The notes below the pieces were generated by a model that did no database searches, had not been told where the DNA came from, and saw nothing but the letters and a program-made list of their open reading frames with translations. This document shows positions 20,242-29,543 of a DNA stretch of 64,000 bases, in pieces. The stretch lies in assembly GCF_006538345.1 (NCBI RefSeq), contig NZ_BJKL01000009.1:124001-188000 (forward strand), written 5' to 3'. Made by a program: the position numbers and the translations under genes. Each line of letters opens with the position of its first letter. The first letter of the stretch is position 1. Origin of the DNA: Alteromonas sp. KUL49 (GTDB lineage Bacteria; Pseudomonadota; Gammaproteobacteria; Enterobacterales; Alteromonadaceae).

Positions 20242-20961
20242 ATGCCGATTAGAGAAATACGAGAGAACTTTGCCGTTGACGACATCGTGCCCTACTTTCA
20301 ACCCATTATTGATTTGGAAAGCCAAAGAGTATGGCGTTACGAATGTTTGGCAAGATTAATCACCTCTGGTGATAAAACGTTTTTACCCAGTGAATTTCTG
20401 TACTTAATAGAGCGTGAGCAGCATATTCACGCACTGACGGAAGCTATGTTCTGCCAGTCTGCGCAATACTTTCACGATGTGAATGTTCCGTGGAGTATTA
20501 ATATCAGTGCCACAGATCTTCAAAACCAATCCCTTACCACAACCTTAATCACTCACTTAGCAAACTACCCCAATCCATCTCGGGTTAGCATAGAAATAAG
20601 TGCGTCGAGCGCGATGGATAATCCACAGGCGTTGCACAGTTTTGTTGAGCAAAGTATGCAAGCAGGAATCGGTGTTTTCATCGACAACGTAGGTACTAGA
20701 CCCGGCAACATTAACGCCTTACTCAACTTACCCATTCGGGGAATAAAACTTGCTGGCGGGCTTATTCACCATTATCAGGAGGACAACGGAGTCAGAGAAT
20801 ACGTAGACTACATGCTGTCTTTGTGTACTAAAAAAGACATTAGCGTAGTGGCAGAACACATAGAAACCACAAGTTTATTAGAGTGCGTAAACAATCTCCG
20901 TATTCGCTATGCGCAAGGCTATGTGTTTAGTCCCCCTGCACCTACGTCGTTACATCATTGA
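20242..20961 (+). CDS. Stand-alone degenerate EAL-domain protein
   Basis: 239-aa protein that is essentially one EAL domain without GGDEF, PAS or membrane parts. The motif normally EAL/ECL is ECLAR and the Asn of INIS is kept, but several metal-binding positions are lost: the LEIxE glutamate (IEISAS), the second Asp of DDFGTG (IDNVGT) and the Asp of IKID (IKLAGG). AEHIE and QGYVF remain. It is therefore likely a c-di-GMP binder or protein-interaction module rather than a phosphodiesterase; this is inferred from residues alone. Convergent with the methyltransferase that follows. Confidence 0.82.
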   Translation: MPIREIRENFAVDDIVPYFQPIIDLESQRVWRYECLARLITSGDKTFLPSEFLYLIEREQHIHALTEAMFCQSAQYFHDVNVPWSINISATDLQNQSLTTTLITHLANYPNPSRVSIEISASSAMDNPQALHSFVEQSMQAGIGVFIDNVGTRPGNINALLNLPIRGIKLAGGLIHHYQEDNGVREYVDYMLSLCTKKDISVVAEHIETTSLLECVNNLRIRYAQGYVFSPPAPTSLHH

Positions 20962-20977
20962 ATGAGTATTGGCTTGT

Positions 20978-21634
20978 TCAGGTTAAATGAACACGCCAAC
21001 ACGCCTGCCCGCTAGAGGAGTATTTACGCTCGAAGGGCGTCATGGGGTGAGTAGTGTCGATAGGCTTAACAACACCATGTAACCCGTAATGCGCCGCTGC
21101 CTGAGTAAACTCCTCAACATATATCTGCCAATTACTACGCACTTCCACATCTTGGCATATTGCCATTAAGTCAGGCATTGCTGCGCTGGCGTGCCAACGC
21201 TTCTGTATCTGAGTCTTCTTTGGATAGGGATTGGGATACAACAGGTAGTGTTGCTTTACTTGCCACTTATGCTGGTTAACTAACCGCCAGAAATCATTTA
21301 CGTCGGCCCGAATAACTCGGTAGTTGTCTTGCCCTGCGCTGTAGTGCGCATGTTTACCCACGCGAAGTTCGGATTTATCTAACCCAATAACACGACAATC
21401 TGGATTTTCTCTTGCCAAATTGGCGGTACTCTCGCCCACTCCACAACAAGAATCCAAAATAATCTCTCCGCTACCCGATGCGAGCCACTCAGAGGCTTCA
21501 TCGAATGCCGCTTGTGTGTGGGCTCCGATAGGACGTTGATTCACCGAATGTTTGTACTTTTCAACCAAGGCGTCCAACTTATCGTGAACACCTAATTGAT
21601 TAGTGGTTATCGCTCTAGAATTGCCCTCTGACAT
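20978..21634 (-). CDS. TrmB-like SAM-dependent methyltransferase
   Basis: 218-aa class I methyltransferase resembling tRNA (guanine-N7)-methyltransferase. SAM-binding motif ILDSCCGVGESTANLA near residue 60 and VIGLDKSE; the TrmB-type motifs appear in divergent form as LYPNPYPKK (normally a PDPW type motif) and TPFERKY (TKFE type). This divergence suggests a paralogue with an altered target rather than the housekeeping TrmB. The start ATG overlaps the stop of the upstream ABC permease gene by one base (TAATG), so it is in that operon. Confidence 0.75.
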   Translation of the reverse strand: MSEGNSRAITTNQLGVHDKLDALVEKYKHSVNQRPIGAHTQAAFDEASEWLASGSGEIILDSCCGVGESTANLARENPDCRVIGLDKSELRVGKHAHYSAGQDNYRVIRADVNDFWRLVNQHKWQVKQHYLLYPNPYPKKTQIQKRWHASAAMPDLMAICQDVEVRSNWQIYVEEFTQAAAHYGLHGVVKPIDTTHPMTPFERKYSSSGQACWRVHLT

Positions 21635-22446
21635 TAGCTTCGAATTCCCTTGCCTGTTTTCAACAGGTAATAAGCCACACTGAACAAAAGGCCATTAAAC
21701 CCAACGAGCAGCGCTAGGGATACACCCACATTCACATCGGATACGCCTAAAAATCCAAAGCGGAAACCATTGACCATGTAAACAATAGGGTTAGCTTTAC
21801 TCACCCACTGCCAAAACTCGGGTAATAGTGTGAGTGAGTAAAACACGCCGCCAAGATAGGTTAATGGCGTAAGAACGAAGGTAGGTACCACACTAATATC
21901 GTCAAAGGTTTTCGCAAACACCGCATTAATTAAGCCTGCGGTAGCAAACAGGGTTGCGGTTAACAGCAAGGTAATAGCGATAACACCGAGGTTGTATATT
22001 TGAACATCCACAAACAGTAAAGAAACTAAGGTGACAATGATACCGATAAGTACCGCTCGAGCTACACCTCCGCCAACGTAACCCATAATAATCACTGATG
22101 TGGGTACTGGAGATACGAGTAATTCTTCAATATTGCGCTGAAATTTTGCGCTGAAAAACGACGACGATACATTCGCGTAAGAGTTAGTAATCACCGACAT
22201 CATGATCAACCCCGGTACGATAAACTCCATGTAGCTGAAACCGCCCATTTGCCCAATACGCTCTCCAATCAAGCTACCAAAAATCACAAAGTAGAGGCTC
22301 ATAGTGATCGCAGGCGGCACTAGAGTTTGCACCCAAATACGCAAAAAACGCGTACATTCTTTTATCCAAATGGTGGTTAATGCCACTGAGTTTTGTTGCA
22401 GCCAGTTCACTTTTGCCGGTGCAGTAGAAGATGGTTCTGAAGACAT
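21634..22446 (-). CDS. yadH: ABC-2 type export permease (YadH family)
   Basis: 270-aa membrane component of an ABC exporter, with six predicted membrane segments and the ABC-2 pattern seen in YadH (YANVSSSFFSAKFQRNIEELLVSPV given in part by AKFQRNIEELLVSP). Encoded six bases after its ATPase and overlapping the TrmB-like gene. Substrate unknown; E. coli YadGH is also uncharacterised. Confidence 0.87.
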   Translation of the reverse strand: MSSEPSSTAPAKVNWLQQNSVALTTIWIKECTRFLRIWVQTLVPPAITMSLYFVIFGSLIGERIGQMGGFSYMEFIVPGLIMMSVITNSYANVSSSFFSAKFQRNIEELLVSPVPTSVIIMGYVGGGVARAVLIGIIVTLVSLLFVDVQIYNLGVIAITLLLTATLFATAGLINAVFAKTFDDISVVPTFVLTPLTYLGGVFYSLTLLPEFWQWVSKANPIVYMVNGFRFGFLGVSDVNVGVSLALLVGFNGLLFSVAYYLLKTGKGIRS

Positions 22447-22452
22447 AATGAT

Positions 22453-23373
22453 TTACCCTTGCTGCTCTGCCGATTCGACTAAACGAACGAACAATTCTTC
22501 GAGTCGATTTGATTTATTGCGCATGCTCAAAACTTGAATGCCTTGTTCTGACAATTGAGTGAATACTGGATTGAGCCCTTCTTCTTTCTCTACGTCGACT
22601 TCCAAAGTGTGTTCGTCGAGCAAGCGAGACTCGAATCCTTCAAGTGTTGGCGCGCTAGTATTTCCAGCAATATCCAGCACAAAGGTTTCAATACTCAGCT
22701 TCGCCAACAGCGCTTTCATGCTGGTGTTCTCGACGATAGTTCCTTTGTTGATGATCGCGATATTGCGACACAACATTTCAGCTTCTTCGAGGTAGTGAGT
22801 CGTGAGAATAATGGTAATGCCTTGCTCGTTAATTTCCTTGAGAAACTGCCACATTGCTCGGCGAATTTCGATGTCTACACCTGCGGTGGGTTCATCTAAA
22901 ATCAGCAACTTGGGTTCATGCATCAACGCACGTGCAATCATAAGCCTTCGCTTCATACCGCCAGACAACTCTCTGGCACGAGCATCCCGCTTTTCCCACA
23001 AGTCTAACTGCGCAAGATATTTTTTGGCGCGTTCTTTCGCAACCGAACGCGGCACGCCGTAGTAGCCCGCTTGGTTCAATACGATTTGCATGACAGTTTC
23101 AAACTGATTGAAATTAAATTCTTGGGGTACCAATCCAATACAAGATTTAGCTAGCTCTTTTTGTAACACTAAATCGTAACCAAACACAGAGACCTGCCCC
23201 TGTGATTGATTCACCAGAGAACTGATAATACCGATGGTAGTAGATTTACCCGCACCATTTGGCCCGAGTAGTGCAAAGAAGTCGCCTTCTTGCACGCTAA
23301 GATCAACACCTTTTAGTGCCTGAACTCCGCCTTTATAGGTTTTAGTTAACCCTTTTATGTCCAACGCATTCAT
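22453..23373 (-). CDS. yadG: ABC exporter ATP-binding protein (YadG family)
   Basis: 306-aa ABC ATPase pairing with the adjacent YadH-type permease. Walker A GPNGAGKSTT near residue 38, signature LSGGMKRRLMIARAL, Walker B LLILDEPTAGVD, and a switch His in TTHYLEEAEML. First gene of the yadG-yadH-trmB-like operon. Confidence 0.9.
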   Translation of the reverse strand: MNALDIKGLTKTYKGGVQALKGVDLSVQEGDFFALLGPNGAGKSTTIGIISSLVNQSQGQVSVFGYDLVLQKELAKSCIGLVPQEFNFNQFETVMQIVLNQAGYYGVPRSVAKERAKKYLAQLDLWEKRDARARELSGGMKRRLMIARALMHEPKLLILDEPTAGVDIEIRRAMWQFLKEINEQGITIILTTHYLEEAEMLCRNIAIINKGTIVENTSMKALLAKLSIETFVLDIAGNTSAPTLEGFESRLLDEHTLEVDVEKEEGLNPVFTQLSEQGIQVLSMRNKSNRLEELFVRLVESAEQQG

Positions 23374-23637
23374 TTTCTGTCTGCTTTCCGAGTGTTATGG
23401 CTAATATGCTGTGGTGTGGGAAGGTAGTATTTACCCTGAATTACCACATTGGCGTATTCTCAATGCTGAGAGTAAAAAGAAAAATAAGTGTATCACGTCC
23501 TCGCATACTAGAACGACTGAAGGACTAACACTAATAGATTACGTAGCAGAAGTGTTGGCGGTAGCTGGATATTTCAAGGCATAAGACAAAATTTAATATA
23601 GATAAACGGACTTATGTGGTTTTCTATAAGATCACTA

Positions 23638-23660
23638 GACGCGCCGAATATGGCGCGTCA
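23638..23660 (-). terminator. Hairpin downstream of pdsO
   Basis: Eight-base perfect GC-rich stem (23638-23645 with 23652-23659) around a six-base loop, 12 bases past the pdsO stop. The following bases on the minus strand are not a T-run, so termination efficiency is uncertain. The rest of the 298-bp interval 23374-23671 shows no gene. Confidence 0.55.
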
Positions 23661-23671
23661 TTTGTAATTTG

Positions 23672-24403
23672 CTACTGATCGTCAGTAGACGCGAGTTGCG
23701 CCGCCGGACTGATTTCCATTTCTACTTTTCTGTCAAAGAAGTTACCTTCAAAGGTATCTGTTTTGCTGAACTGTTCACCCACGGCAATGACATCAATTTG
23801 AGAGTCATTGACCCCTTTTGCTTCAAGATAGGTTTTTACACTAAGTGCACGTTGCATTGACAGCGCTTGATTGAACTGAGTATCACCCCGTTGGTCTGCA
23901 TGTCCGGTCAAACGAATAGTCAATGATGTATTATTGCCAAGTGCATGGGCGATTAAATCCAATTGAGGCTTAAACGCAGGCTCCACCTCTACTGACCCCG
24001 TCTTAAACTGAACATTACTTAGTAGTGTAGGAATGCTCGCCTCAACCATATTGGTTTGTTGTTGAGTCACCCTTGCCATTTCAAGTGCAGCAGATTGCTG
24101 GTCAAATGCTTGTTGCAACGCGTATAACTCTGCGTTCTTCTCATTGAGGCTATCAGTCATTACCGAGAGAGATTCGGTTTGCGCTGTGTCTTTTCCAATC
24201 AGCGCGCCAATCGTGCCCACGACAAAAGCGCCTACTGGGCCTGCGACAACCGCACCAACGACAACGCCGGTACCAAGTCCGATAGCGGTAGCCCGCTCTG
24301 CATCCTCTTTAGCCGCAGAGTACGTTGTTGCAACACTCGTCAATGAAGTAGACATAAGAAGTGAAAATGCGATGCCTTTGCTCAAACGATTAATAGTGGT
24401 CAT
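23672..24403 (-). CDS. pdsO: OmpA-like protein of the dedicated sortase system (PdsO)
   Basis: 243-aa envelope protein: signal peptide (1-26, cleavage near SVA-TTY), a glycine-zipper membrane segment (residues about 42-70, IGLGTGVVVGAVVAG), a coiled-coil stretch, then a C-terminal OmpA domain (LTGHADQRGD...QALSMQRA) that should bind peptidoglycan. This order, and the divergent pdsR-pdsS genes next door, match the sortase-associated OmpA protein PdsO. AAGGA precedes the ATG. No sortase or sortase target gene accompanies it in the window. Confidence 0.82.
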   Translation of the reverse strand: MTTINRLSKGIAFSLLMSTSLTSVATTYSAAKEDAERATAIGLGTGVVVGAVVAGPVGAFVVGTIGALIGKDTAQTESLSVMTDSLNEKNAELYALQQAFDQQSAALEMARVTQQQTNMVEASIPTLLSNVQFKTGSVEVEPAFKPQLDLIAHALGNNTSLTIRLTGHADQRGDTQFNQALSMQRALSVKTYLEAKGVNDSQIDVIAVGEQFSKTDTFEGNFFDRKVEMEISPAAQLASTDDQ

Positions 24404-24659
24404 GATGTAATCCTTAATATGAAGTAAATAGTGCTGTTTAGTATTTGCCGAACATAAAACTGTGAAGTCATGTGGTTATGTTTGGTAGGTTCATTAAACA
24501 AACACAAAGGGGCGAACGGGCGACGACAAAGAGGCAAAGCAATGAAATTTAATGGCAAATGTGGCGAAAAAAGGGCAGTTCTGTGGAATTGTTGCCGAAC
24601 TTAAGACGGCGAGGGAAGACCAAGGTATAGTACGAAAAACATCGAAATGAGACGCCACC

Positions 24660-25346
24660 ATGCCAAGAACAATAGCGCTAGTTGAAGACGATCCGGCGAT
24701 TAGAGAAAATTATATTGTTGCATTGAAAGCACAGGGTTATACGGTAAACGCCTATGAAGATAGACCCTCTGCGGCGATCGCTTTTGATACAAAGCTGCCT
24801 GACTTAGCCATTATCGATATTGGCCTCAAAGAGGAAATAGAAGGCGGTTTTCTATTGTGTCAGCAATTGCGCAGACTCTCAGAAACTCTGCCGATCATAT
24901 TCTTCACCGCTCGAGACAACGATGTAGACACAATCAGCGGCCTTCGTATGGGTGCGGATGATTATCTAACAAAAGATATCAGTATGGCGCATTTATTAGC
25001 TCGTATTGCAGCACTATTCAGACGTACTGATTTGCTAGCAGCCCCTGCCAAGCAGCAAGATGAGATCCGCCTAAGTAAACTTTGCGTCGATGTGTCTAGA
25101 ATGACTGTCAGTTGGGATGGTGAACCCGTTGCTTTGACCGTTACCGAGTTTTGGATGCTTCACGCACTCATAAAGCACCCTGGCCACGTAAAAAGCCGAC
25201 AGCAACTTATGGACGAATCACAAATGGTAGTTGATGACACTACAATCACATCGCATATAAAACGTATGCGGAAAAAGTTTGTTCAACTCGATCCTCAGTT
25301 TGACCACATCGATACCGTCTATGGTATGGGTTATCGCTGGCAGTAG
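24660..25346 (+). CDS. pdsR: OmpR-type response regulator of dedicated sortase system (PdsR)
   Basis: 228-aa response regulator with receiver domain (acidic pair EDD near residue 10, phosphoacceptor Asp in LAIIDIGL, Thr in FFTARD, Lys in TKDIS) and a C-terminal winged-helix DNA-binding domain (VYGMGYRWQ). Nine bases precede the start of its kinase gene. It is divergent from pdsO with 256 bp between, probably the regulated promoter region. The assignment to the PDS type rests on the pdsO neighbour and the kinase sensor. Confidence 0.83.
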   Translation: MPRTIALVEDDPAIRENYIVALKAQGYTVNAYEDRPSAAIAFDTKLPDLAIIDIGLKEEIEGGFLLCQQLRRLSETLPIIFFTARDNDVDTISGLRMGADDYLTKDISMAHLLARIAALFRRTDLLAAPAKQQDEIRLSKLCVDVSRMTVSWDGEPVALTVTEFWMLHALIKHPGHVKSRQQLMDESQMVVDDTTITSHIKRMRKKFVQLDPQFDHIDTVYGMGYRWQ

Positions 25347-25355
25347 CGGTGAGTT

Positions 25356-27533
25356 ATGCGTATACGTTTTTCGATCCGAGTTCAGTTACTGGTATTGTCA
25401 CTTTTTCTCTTTACCATTCCCTATTTGGGGTATCAATATGTATGGGAGTTAGAGCAATACCTACGCACAGGACAAGAACAAACCATGATAGGTACGGCTC
25501 GGGCTGTTGCCACCGCTCTGCACGAGCGACCCGCTCTGTTTGAAAGCCGCTCAGCCTATTTGAAAAATGTTAGACCGGGGACAGATTTATACGCACCTGC
25601 AATACCAAATCCCATTCGGTTAGATGGTGAGCTCAATGACTGGAGAGCGGTAGAACACCTTGCCACCCAGTATAGTGACGATGAAATCGTAGATATTTTC
25701 ATCGATACTGACAAGCCAGTCACTTCGCTTTCGTTTACACACATGGTAGGACGTTACGACCAGTACCTCTATGCCATGTTCAATGTTGAGGACGACCATT
25801 TAGTGTGGCGCCATCCGTCAAGTCTTAGCGTTGACCGTAGTGACCACTTACTTATAGCTCTTCAAGAAGATACCGATACGCTCAAGCGTTATGTCATTGC
25901 ACCATATGAGAGTGGTTGGGTTAATGCTTATCGACTTGGTGAAGACCAAAATGCCTACCGCGCTGTAGAGAACGCATTAAACATTCAAGGGCGGTGGATG
26001 GAAACGAGAAAAGGCTATGCTATTGAACTGCGCTTTCCACTCGATGAGACTAGCGGTAGCCTCGCCTTTGCCCTTGTTGACGTGGATAACGAAGGTACAC
26101 GACAAAAGCAATATGCCATTGGAACGGCCAGTACTTCAAATATTGGTGAATTGGGTACCGTGGTAACGCCATCTCCTGAAATAGAGCGGATCCTCTCAGG
26201 ATTAAAATATGCCGATTCCAGAGTATGGGTGGTAGACAAGCATAAGCGGGTACTGGCCCGGGCGGGTGATATACTCTCTTCTGCAGGCATACGCACAGCG
26301 ACACCCGAAGAAAGCTCAGATTCTTGGTTAAAATGGGTAGAGCAAAACTGGCTCATTCCACTTTACTACAACATACTTACTCGCCCCCCCGCTGACTTTG
26401 TCGATGAACTTGAGAATGCTTATGCCTTAGTGGGGAAAGATATAGCGACAGCACTTTCAGGAGAACCGGACTCACTTTGGCGTCTCACACCAGACAATAA
26501 AGCGGTGGTTTTATCTGCTGCACATCCAATCTTTATTGGTGATACCGTAATGGGCGCAGTGATTGTAGAGCAAACCACGCACGGCATAAGAACACTAAGA
26601 AACCAAGCATTAGAGCGATTATTCCACGTAATACTTGCTGTAATGTTATTGGGTACCTCAGGGTTACTGTTGTTTGCCCATCGCATTTCAAGCCGTATTC
26701 GAAGTTTACGCGACAACACAGAAGCTGTCATAGACGATAATGGTAAAATTATTGGAAGCTTACCGCAGTCGAAACAACGGGATGAAATAGGTGATCTCAA
26801 CCGTTCATTCTCTGACGTTCTGTCTCGACTTCAACAATACAACACCTACTTGGAGAATATGGCATCCAGACTTTCTCATGAGCTTCGAACACCCATTGCG
26901 GTGGTTAAGTCTTCTCTAGATACTTTGTCACAGGTATCAACAAATGAAGAAAATAATGTCTTTGTAGAGCGAGCTCAATCGGGTATTACACGTTTGAGTA
27001 AAATACTCAACAGCATGAGTGAAGCGACAAGATTGGAGCAGGCAATCGCTACAGAGGAATCCATCCCCTTTGAATTGAACAAAGTGGTATCTGGGTGTGT
27101 ACTGGCATATCAACAAACCTATTCTAATCGAACATTTAACTACATTAATAATGGTGAAGGCACTGAAGTTATCGGCTCGCCAGATCTTATTGCACAACTA
27201 CTCGATAAGGTTATCGCTAACGCTGCTGAATTCAGTAATGACGAGGACACAATCACTGTACATTTATGGCGCCAAGATAAGTCGGTCTATTTAACGGTAA
27301 GTAACCCTGGCCCCGTCATTCCTGCTGGTATGGAAAATCAGTTGATTCAGAGTATGGTATCTATTCGTCCTGAAGCAAAGGCTCATTTGACCACACCGGA
27401 ACCACACCTAGGACTAGGACTTTTTATTGCCAATATGGTAGCTAACTATCACAAGGGTAACCTGTCAATCACTAACCTCGAAGACAACACAGGTGTGTGT
27501 GTAAAACTGAGCCTACCTCTTATTCCTACCTAA
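25356..27533 (+). CDS. pdsS: Sensor histidine kinase of dedicated sortase system (PdsS)
   Basis: 725-aa inner-membrane kinase. One N-terminal membrane segment (about 8-26), then a large periplasmic domain containing a CBM9/DOMON-like fold (RLDGELNDWRAVE near residue 88, later FNVEDDHLVW), a second membrane segment near residue 425, HAMP, HisKA (LSHELRTPIAVVKSSL) and HATPase (N box IANAAEFSN, G box HLGLGLFIANMV). The length and the carbohydrate-module-like sensor fit the proteobacterial dedicated sortase kinase. GGTGAG precedes the ATG at 25356. Confidence 0.85.
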   Translation: MRIRFSIRVQLLVLSLFLFTIPYLGYQYVWELEQYLRTGQEQTMIGTARAVATALHERPALFESRSAYLKNVRPGTDLYAPAIPNPIRLDGELNDWRAVEHLATQYSDDEIVDIFIDTDKPVTSLSFTHMVGRYDQYLYAMFNVEDDHLVWRHPSSLSVDRSDHLLIALQEDTDTLKRYVIAPYESGWVNAYRLGEDQNAYRAVENALNIQGRWMETRKGYAIELRFPLDETSGSLAFALVDVDNEGTRQKQYAIGTASTSNIGELGTVVTPSPEIERILSGLKYADSRVWVVDKHKRVLARAGDILSSAGIRTATPEESSDSWLKWVEQNWLIPLYYNILTRPPADFVDELENAYALVGKDIATALSGEPDSLWRLTPDNKAVVLSAAHPIFIGDTVMGAVIVEQTTHGIRTLRNQALERLFHVILAVMLLGTSGLLLFAHRISSRIRSLRDNTEAVIDDNGKIIGSLPQSKQRDEIGDLNRSFSDVLSRLQQYNTYLENMASRLSHELRTPIAVVKSSLDTLSQVSTNEENNVFVERAQSGITRLSKILNSMSEATRLEQAIATEESIPFELNKVVSGCVLAYQQTYSNRTFNYINNGEGTEVIGSPDLIAQLLDKVIANAAEFSNDEDTITVHLWRQDKSVYLTVSNPGPVIPAGMENQLIQSMVSIRPEAKAHLTTPEPHLGLGLFIANMVANYHKGNLSITNLEDNTGVCVKLSLPLIPT

Positions 27534-27687
27534 CAATAGGGTAAAAAGTGAGGATTGGACAAATACCCTATAATAGGTCATGGTAAGATCTTAATTTAGT
27601 TTACTGATGTACCAAGCTGTTGTACAAAAGTGAAATCTTATAGCGCAAACGTGGGTCATGTATAAAAAAATGGAATCTAGGTTTAAA

Positions 27688-28344
27688 ATGATTACCCGCA
27701 TAACCTTTCTAGTTTTGGTGTCAATTTTTAGTGGCGTAGCTCTCGCTGACACAAACGAAACCATCACGATTACCTTTCAAATCGATGATGATAATCGCAC
27801 TCCCGTTTCAGATGCTGTCATTATTCTCACTCCCACCGATGGCGATTACCCAGAGGTGTCCGTTGATAATTTGCCTACCGCGGTAATGAATCAGATAGAT
27901 AAACAATTTGCGCCGCATGTACTCGTGGTACAGAAAAATACAGAAATTGCTTTTCCCAATGCCGATAATTTGTTTCATCACGTTTATTCCTTCTCCCCCA
28001 CTAAGCAGTTCGAGCTCAAGCTTTATAAAGAATTTACTGCTGAACCTCTGCTATTCGAGCAGTCAGGCATTGTGGATATAGGCTGTAATATTCATGATTG
28101 GATGCTTGGTTATATTGTAGTGTCTGACTCTCCCTATTTTTTGAAGACAGACAATGACGGTACAGGCCAAGTTACCGTGCCTAAGGGCGAATATGAAATG
28201 CAACTATGGCATCCAGCACTGTCTTATGTGGAAGCTTTTGACGATAAAGTAGCGTCTTTCACTACCTCTCAAACGATGTCAGTTTCACTGGATGAGACTG
28301 TACCTGAACAACAAGGATTTGATGACGGCTTTGGCGATTATTAA
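27688..28344 (+). CDS. Periplasmic cupredoxin-like (methylamine-utilisation-like) protein
   Basis: 218-aa exported protein with a Sec signal peptide (cleaved near ALA-DTN) and a plastocyanin-like fold. Likely copper ligands are a His in NLFHHVYSFS and the cluster CNIHDWM (Cys, His, Met), the pattern of type 1 copper sites. Such proteins are often labelled 'methylamine utilization protein', but no amine dehydrogenase is nearby. I chose the ATG at 27688, which follows AGG at good spacing; in-frame ATGs at 27658 and 27670 would extend it by up to 10 residues. It overlaps the next gene by one base. Confidence 0.8.
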   Translation: MITRITFLVLVSIFSGVALADTNETITITFQIDDDNRTPVSDAVIILTPTDGDYPEVSVDNLPTAVMNQIDKQFAPHVLVVQKNTEIAFPNADNLFHHVYSFSPTKQFELKLYKEFTAEPLLFEQSGIVDIGCNIHDWMLGYIVVSDSPYFLKTDNDGTGQVTVPKGEYEMQLWHPALSYVEAFDDKVASFTTSQTMSVSLDETVPEQQGFDDGFGDY

Positions 28345-29543
28345 TGCGAATACTTTTGTTCACACTGTGGTTTGTGGCGGGCATTTCTCATGCTGAAATT
28401 AACATTCTGGTAAGAGCGAGTGCGTTAGCCCAGAGCGATGAAACCAGTTTTCAAAGTTGGGGGGTTTCCCATCAGCGCTTTGATAATGAAGATATAGCTC
28501 TATCTCAAGCTCTACTATCTTTTGACACGTTAGTTACTGACGATTGGTATGTACATGGCGTTTTTAACGGCTACTCTGATGGTGAAGAAAAACTTGGCTT
28601 TACCCAGCTATACGCCAAATATAGACCACTGACCTCGAACAAAATCAAACCAGAAGTAAAATTGGGTTTCTTTTACCCTGCAATGTCTGTTGAAAATACT
28701 GATATCGGCTGGCTGTCGCCAAATTTTTTGTCTAACTCAGCCATTAATAGTTGGATTGGTGAAGAGCTAAGAACAGCAGGCGTCGAAGTGAGCTTTCGTC
28801 AAAATGGGCGACAAACCCGCAGTCCATGGTCATGGAAAGTCGTAGGCAGTCTTTATAAAGGTAATGACACCACAGGTACGCTATTAGCATGGCGTGGTTT
28901 TGCACTGCACGATAGACAATCGGTACATGACGATCGTATCAACTTTCCTCCGATTCCAGGTGTAGTTAACGACAATGGTATTGACGCTCCTGCATGGACC
29001 GACCCTTTCAGGGAAATTGATACCAATATTGGTTTTTATGTGGGCGGCCACTTGGCCTATAAGCGTGATACTGATGCTCGGTACTATTACTACGACAATC
29101 GTGCAGACCCACTTGCACTGGATCCTGACAGAATTTACGCTTGGCGTACTCGATTCCACTCATTAGCAGTGCGACACAGACTCTCTCCAGATTTAACCTT
29201 GCTTTCACAGGGTCTCGTCGGTTCAACGTTGATGGGATATAACATAGTCAAAAACGACTTTTATTCCGCGTTTTTGGCGTTAACGTATCAACAAGACAGC
29301 CATACTTATTCGGCAAGGCTAGACTGGTATCAAGTAGTAGATAACGACAGCTTTATGTATGACCCTAATGCGAGCCGAGGCGAGGCGCTCAGTGTAAACT
29401 ATCAATACCAGATCAATGACTATTTTTCTGTTGCCACTGAATGGCAAACCAATCGAGGAAGAAAAGCTCAACGTAGATTCTTTGTTACCGACGAAGACTA
29501 CATTGAGAACTCACTTCAGCTTGCTGTGACTTTCAGGTACTAA
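28344..29543 (+). CDS. Outer-membrane beta-barrel (porin-like) protein of unknown function
   Basis: 399-aa protein with a short signal peptide (cleavage near SHA-EIN) and alternating aromatic strands typical of an outer-membrane barrel, ending in the aromatic-rich LAVTFRY. No family name is certain. Its start overlaps the stop of the cupredoxin-like gene (TAATG), so the two are coupled and probably act together, perhaps in copper or redox-related envelope function; that is inference from context only. The end overlaps the convergent CNNM gene by four bases. Confidence 0.72.
   Translation: MRILLFTLWFVAGISHAEINILVRASALAQSDETSFQSWGVSHQRFDNEDIALSQALLSFDTLVTDDWYVHGVFNGYSDGEEKLGFTQLYAKYRPLTSNKIKPEVKLGFFYPAMSVENTDIGWLSPNFLSNSAINSWIGEELRTAGVEVSFRQNGRQTRSPWSWKVVGSLYKGNDTTGTLLAWRGFALHDRQSVHDDRINFPPIPGVVNDNGIDAPAWTDPFREIDTNIGFYVGGHLAYKRDTDARYYYYDNRADPLALDPDRIYAWRTRFHSLAVRHRLSPDLTLLSQGLVGSTLMGYNIVKNDFYSAFLALTYQQDSHTYSARLDWYQVVDNDSFMYDPNASRGEALSVNYQYQINDYFSVATEWQTNRGRKAQRRFFVTDEDYIENSLQLAVTFRY

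Noticed and set aside
23463..23528. Short basic frame (about 21 codons) between yadG and pdsO
   Set aside because: No ribosome site, no conservation evidence, too short.
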